NCBI GenBank assembly: GCA_002733205.1
Contig: NVUW01000002.1
Location: forward strand, 434,001 to 498,000
Direction: 5' to 3'
DNA: 64,000 nucleotides
DNA from: Thalassobium sp.
Lineage (GTDB): Bacteria > Pseudomonadota > Gammaproteobacteria > Pseudomonadales > Oceanobacteraceae
The notes below the pieces were generated by a model, which was given only the letters and a program-made list of their open reading frames with translations, was not told the DNA's origin and ran no database searches. A program made the translations under genes and the position numbers. Within the stretch, counting starts at the first letter, position 1; each line of letters opens with the position of its first letter. Positions 62,363 through 64,000 of this stretch are shown here, in pieces.

Positions 62363-64000
62363 TCAGAACGGAACCTTAAGTTCCGGTGCGTAGCGGGTAA
62401 GTGCCTGCTTCATCCGCTGCTGAATCCGGGTAATGGCTTCGGCGTTGTTTCCGGCAAAGCGCAGGGTCAGTTTGGGCGTGGTGTTGGACGGACGGATCAG
62501 CCCCCAGCCATCGGCAAATTCGATGCGCAGGCCATCGGTGTTGAATACCCGGGCACCGGCGGTCAGTTCGCTGTCGGCGGAGAGCTCCTGCAGCAGGCTG
62601 AATTTGCGCACATCATCGCTATCAATGGTGATTTCCGGTGTGCTGACATCTTCCGGCAGAGCAGCAAAAAGCTGGTCGGTGGGCTGATTTTTCTGGCTGA
62701 TAATTTCCAGCAGACGGGCCGCGGTATACAGGCCATCGTCAAAACCATACCAGCGGTCCTGAATATAGAAGTGACCGCTGAACTCGCCACCGACCACAGC
62801 ATTAAGTTCCAGCATTTTACGCTTCATCAGCGAATGGCCGGTCTTCCACATGGTCGGGCGGCCACCGTGGCGACTGATAAGAGGCGCCAGATGGCGCGAG
62901 GATTTGACGTCATAGAGCACATCGCGGCCGGGATTGCGCGGCAGAATGTCTTCAATCAGCAGCATCAGCAAGCGGTCAGGCCAGATGATCTTACCGTTAT
63001 TGTCGACCAGTGCCACACGGTCGCCATCGCCGTCAAACGCCAGGCCAAGGTCGGCATTGTGGGCTTTCACCGCGTCCTGCAATGCCTGCAGGTTTTTCGG
63101 CTGACTTGGGTCCGGGTGATGGTTGGGGAAGCGGCCATCGACGTTGCAGAACAGGCATTCGGCTTCCAGCCCGAGCAGCGCCATCAGTTTTTCCGCCAAT
63201 GGTCCGGCGATGCCATTGCCGGCATCGATCACAATTTTCATGCTGCGCGCGAGCTGTACATCATCTTCAATGCGTTGCAGATAGGCTTCGGCCAGTTCAC
63301 GCTCTTCGGTTTGGCCGTGGCCGCGCGGCAGGTCGCGGCGCATGATGCGATGATACAGCGCCAGCAGTTCATCCTGCGCCAGCGTCTGCTGATCGATAAC
63401 GATTTTCAAGCCGTTGAATTCAGACGGGTTATGGCTGCCGGTCACGACAACCCCGCACGGGGTATCAAGCTCGTAGGTGGCAAAGTACAACAGGCCGGTC
63501 GGTTGCGCGCCGAGACGGATAACGTGGCAGCCACTGTCATTCAGTCCCTGCTGCAGCTGTCCGGCCAGCTGCGGGCTGGATTCGCGTCCGTCCCAGGCGA
63601 GGCTGATTTTGCTGAAACCACGCTCCTGCACTTCGGCACCCAGTGCGCGGCCAATCCAGTAGCAGGTGTCATCGGTCAGGTCCTGGCCGACGATGCCGCG
63701 GATATCGTAAGCGCGGAAAATCCCCTGCGCGATTTCAACCGGATGTTCCTGTTCAACTTCTTCGACCATCAGCTCCGGTAAGGTCTGGCGCTTGGCATGG
63801 CTGACTGTGGTGATCTTCTTCGGCTGCTCGAGAGGAATATCCTGACGCTCGCGGCCGTTGTTTTTATCCGGACTGGCAGCCGTGGTTTCTGCACCTGGCC
63901 GTATGGTATTGATCAGGTGTTGCATACTGCCCGCCAGCTCGTGGAACAAGGCCAGAGTAAAGACCGGTGGCTCGTCGATGCCTTTACGGCTGAGGTTGCG
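62363..64000 (-). CDS. algC: Phosphomannomutase/phosphoglucomutase AlgC, long form (5' end outside window)
   Basis: AlgC converts mannose- and glucose-6-phosphates to 1-phosphates for LPS, alginate and rhamnolipid precursors. The catalytic part starts at GIFRAYDIRGIVG and has the phosphoserine loop VVTGSHNPSEFNGLK, the Mg2+ site FDGDGDRVALVD, the sugar loop GGEFSGH and a C-terminal phosphate-binding RPSNTTPKLTLRF. The frame stays open past the right edge (RNLSRKGIDEPPVF...), so this is the long form with an extra N-terminal region, unlike the 463-residue P. aeruginosa enzyme. A Gln/Glu/Lys-rich linker joins the parts. The first 132 bp past its stop side lie before argB. Confidence 0.9.
   Translation of the reverse strand, partial: RNLSRKGIDEPPVFTLALFHELAGSMQHLINTIRPGAETTAASPDKNNGRERQDIPLEQPKKITTVSHAKRQTLPELMVEEVEQEHPVEIAQGIFRAYDIRGIVGQDLTDDTCYWIGRALGAEVQERGFSKISLAWDGRESSPQLAGQLQQGLNDSGCHVIRLGAQPTGLLYFATYELDTPCGVVVTGSHNPSEFNGLKIVIDQQTLAQDELLALYHRIMRRDLPRGHGQTEERELAEAYLQRIEDDVQLARSMKIVIDAGNGIAGPLAEKLMALLGLEAECLFCNVDGRFPNHHPDPSQPKNLQALQDAVKAHNADLGLAFDGDGDRVALVDNNGKIIWPDRLLMLLIEDILPRNPGRDVLYDVKSSRHLAPLISRHGGRPTMWKTGHSLMKRKMLELNAVVGGEFSGHFYIQDRWYGFDDGLYTAARLLEIISQKNQPTDQLFAALPEDVSTPEITIDSDDVRKFSLLQELSADSELTAGARVFNTDGLRIEFADGWGLIRPSNTTPKLTLRFAGNNAEAITRIQQRMKQALTRYAPELKVPF

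Noticed and set aside
62351-63781. 476-residue open frame on the plus strand
   Set aside because: It lies wholly antisense to algC, which has clear catalytic motifs. Long antisense frames are common opposite GC-rich coding sequence.

Overview
The window is chromosomal DNA from a gammaproteobacterium. The gene order closely follows two blocks of the Pseudomonas aeruginosa chromosome: dgcP / EEP hydrolase / dsbA / cytochrome c4 / cytochrome c5 / engB / znu, and pst / phoU / phoBR / ubiAC / rubredoxin / HU / recG / oxyR / ridA / spoT / rpoZ / gmk / yicC / rph / crc / pyrE / slmA / argB / algC. Protein-level differences, a rubredoxin system, TRAP and DAACS carriers and a Pho-controlled porin suggest a marine Oceanospirillales-type relative rather than Pseudomonas itself. 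That placement is inference. No phage, IS element, CRISPR array or conjugative module was seen.

Layout. 1-4.6 kb: the end of an unknown gene, an outer-membrane porin and a large DUF2339 membrane protein. 4.6-12.6 kb (mostly minus strand): secreted lipase, glmS with its DeoR-type regulator glmR, the diguanylate cyclase dgcP, an EEP hydrolase, dsbA and two c-type cytochromes. 12.7-16.7 kb: engB, a candidate sRNA, then znuB-znuC-zur divergent from znuA. 16.8-20.4 kb: ergothioneine genes egtB-egtD, then glmU. 20.5-22.9 kb: thioesterase and two TRAP permease subunits. 23.0-31.9 kb: phosphate block pstS-pstC-pstA-pstB-phoU, a Pho-box porin and a first phoB/phoR pair. 32.1-36.2 kb: tRNA-Thr, a CsrB/RsmZ-like RNA, small accessory proteins, trmH and cysZ. 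36.2-42.8 kb: a response regulator, a second phoB/phoR pair, ubiA, ubiC, rubredoxin, rubredoxin reductase and HU. 42.8-64 kb: DUF1415 and SCP2-like proteins, a dicarboxylate symporter, a YbaK-HDOD protein, recG, oxyR, an epimerase, ridA, spoT-rpoZ-gmk, a MerR-methyltransferase fusion, yicC, rph, crc, pyrE, slmA, argB and the end of a long algC.

How the genes work together. The phosphate genes form one regulon: good Pho boxes lie before pstS, the porin at 28.8 kb and the second phoB, but not before the first phoB. Two complete PhoBR-like pairs about 7 kb apart are unusual. Several global regulators sit in the window: Crc (degenerate nuclease), SpoT, OxyR, SlmA, DgcP, and an RNA with 14 GGA motifs that should titrate CsrA/RsmA. 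GlmU, GlmS and GlmR supply UDP-GlcNAc precursors.

Most interesting signals: (1) the CsrB/RsmZ-type RNA at about 33.37-33.6 kb on the minus strand, in a 540-bp gap with no ORF; (2) the duplicated PhoBR; (3) a 15-bp operator-like sequence present in exact inverted copies upstream of and inside glmR; (4) a DUF1415 gene whose only sensible start is AUA, overlapping the HU stop codon; (5) a candidate sRNA downstream of engB, where Spot 42/ErsA-type RNAs sit in relatives; (6) a MerR-methyltransferase fusion with a 19-bp-spacer promoter inserted between gmk and yicC.
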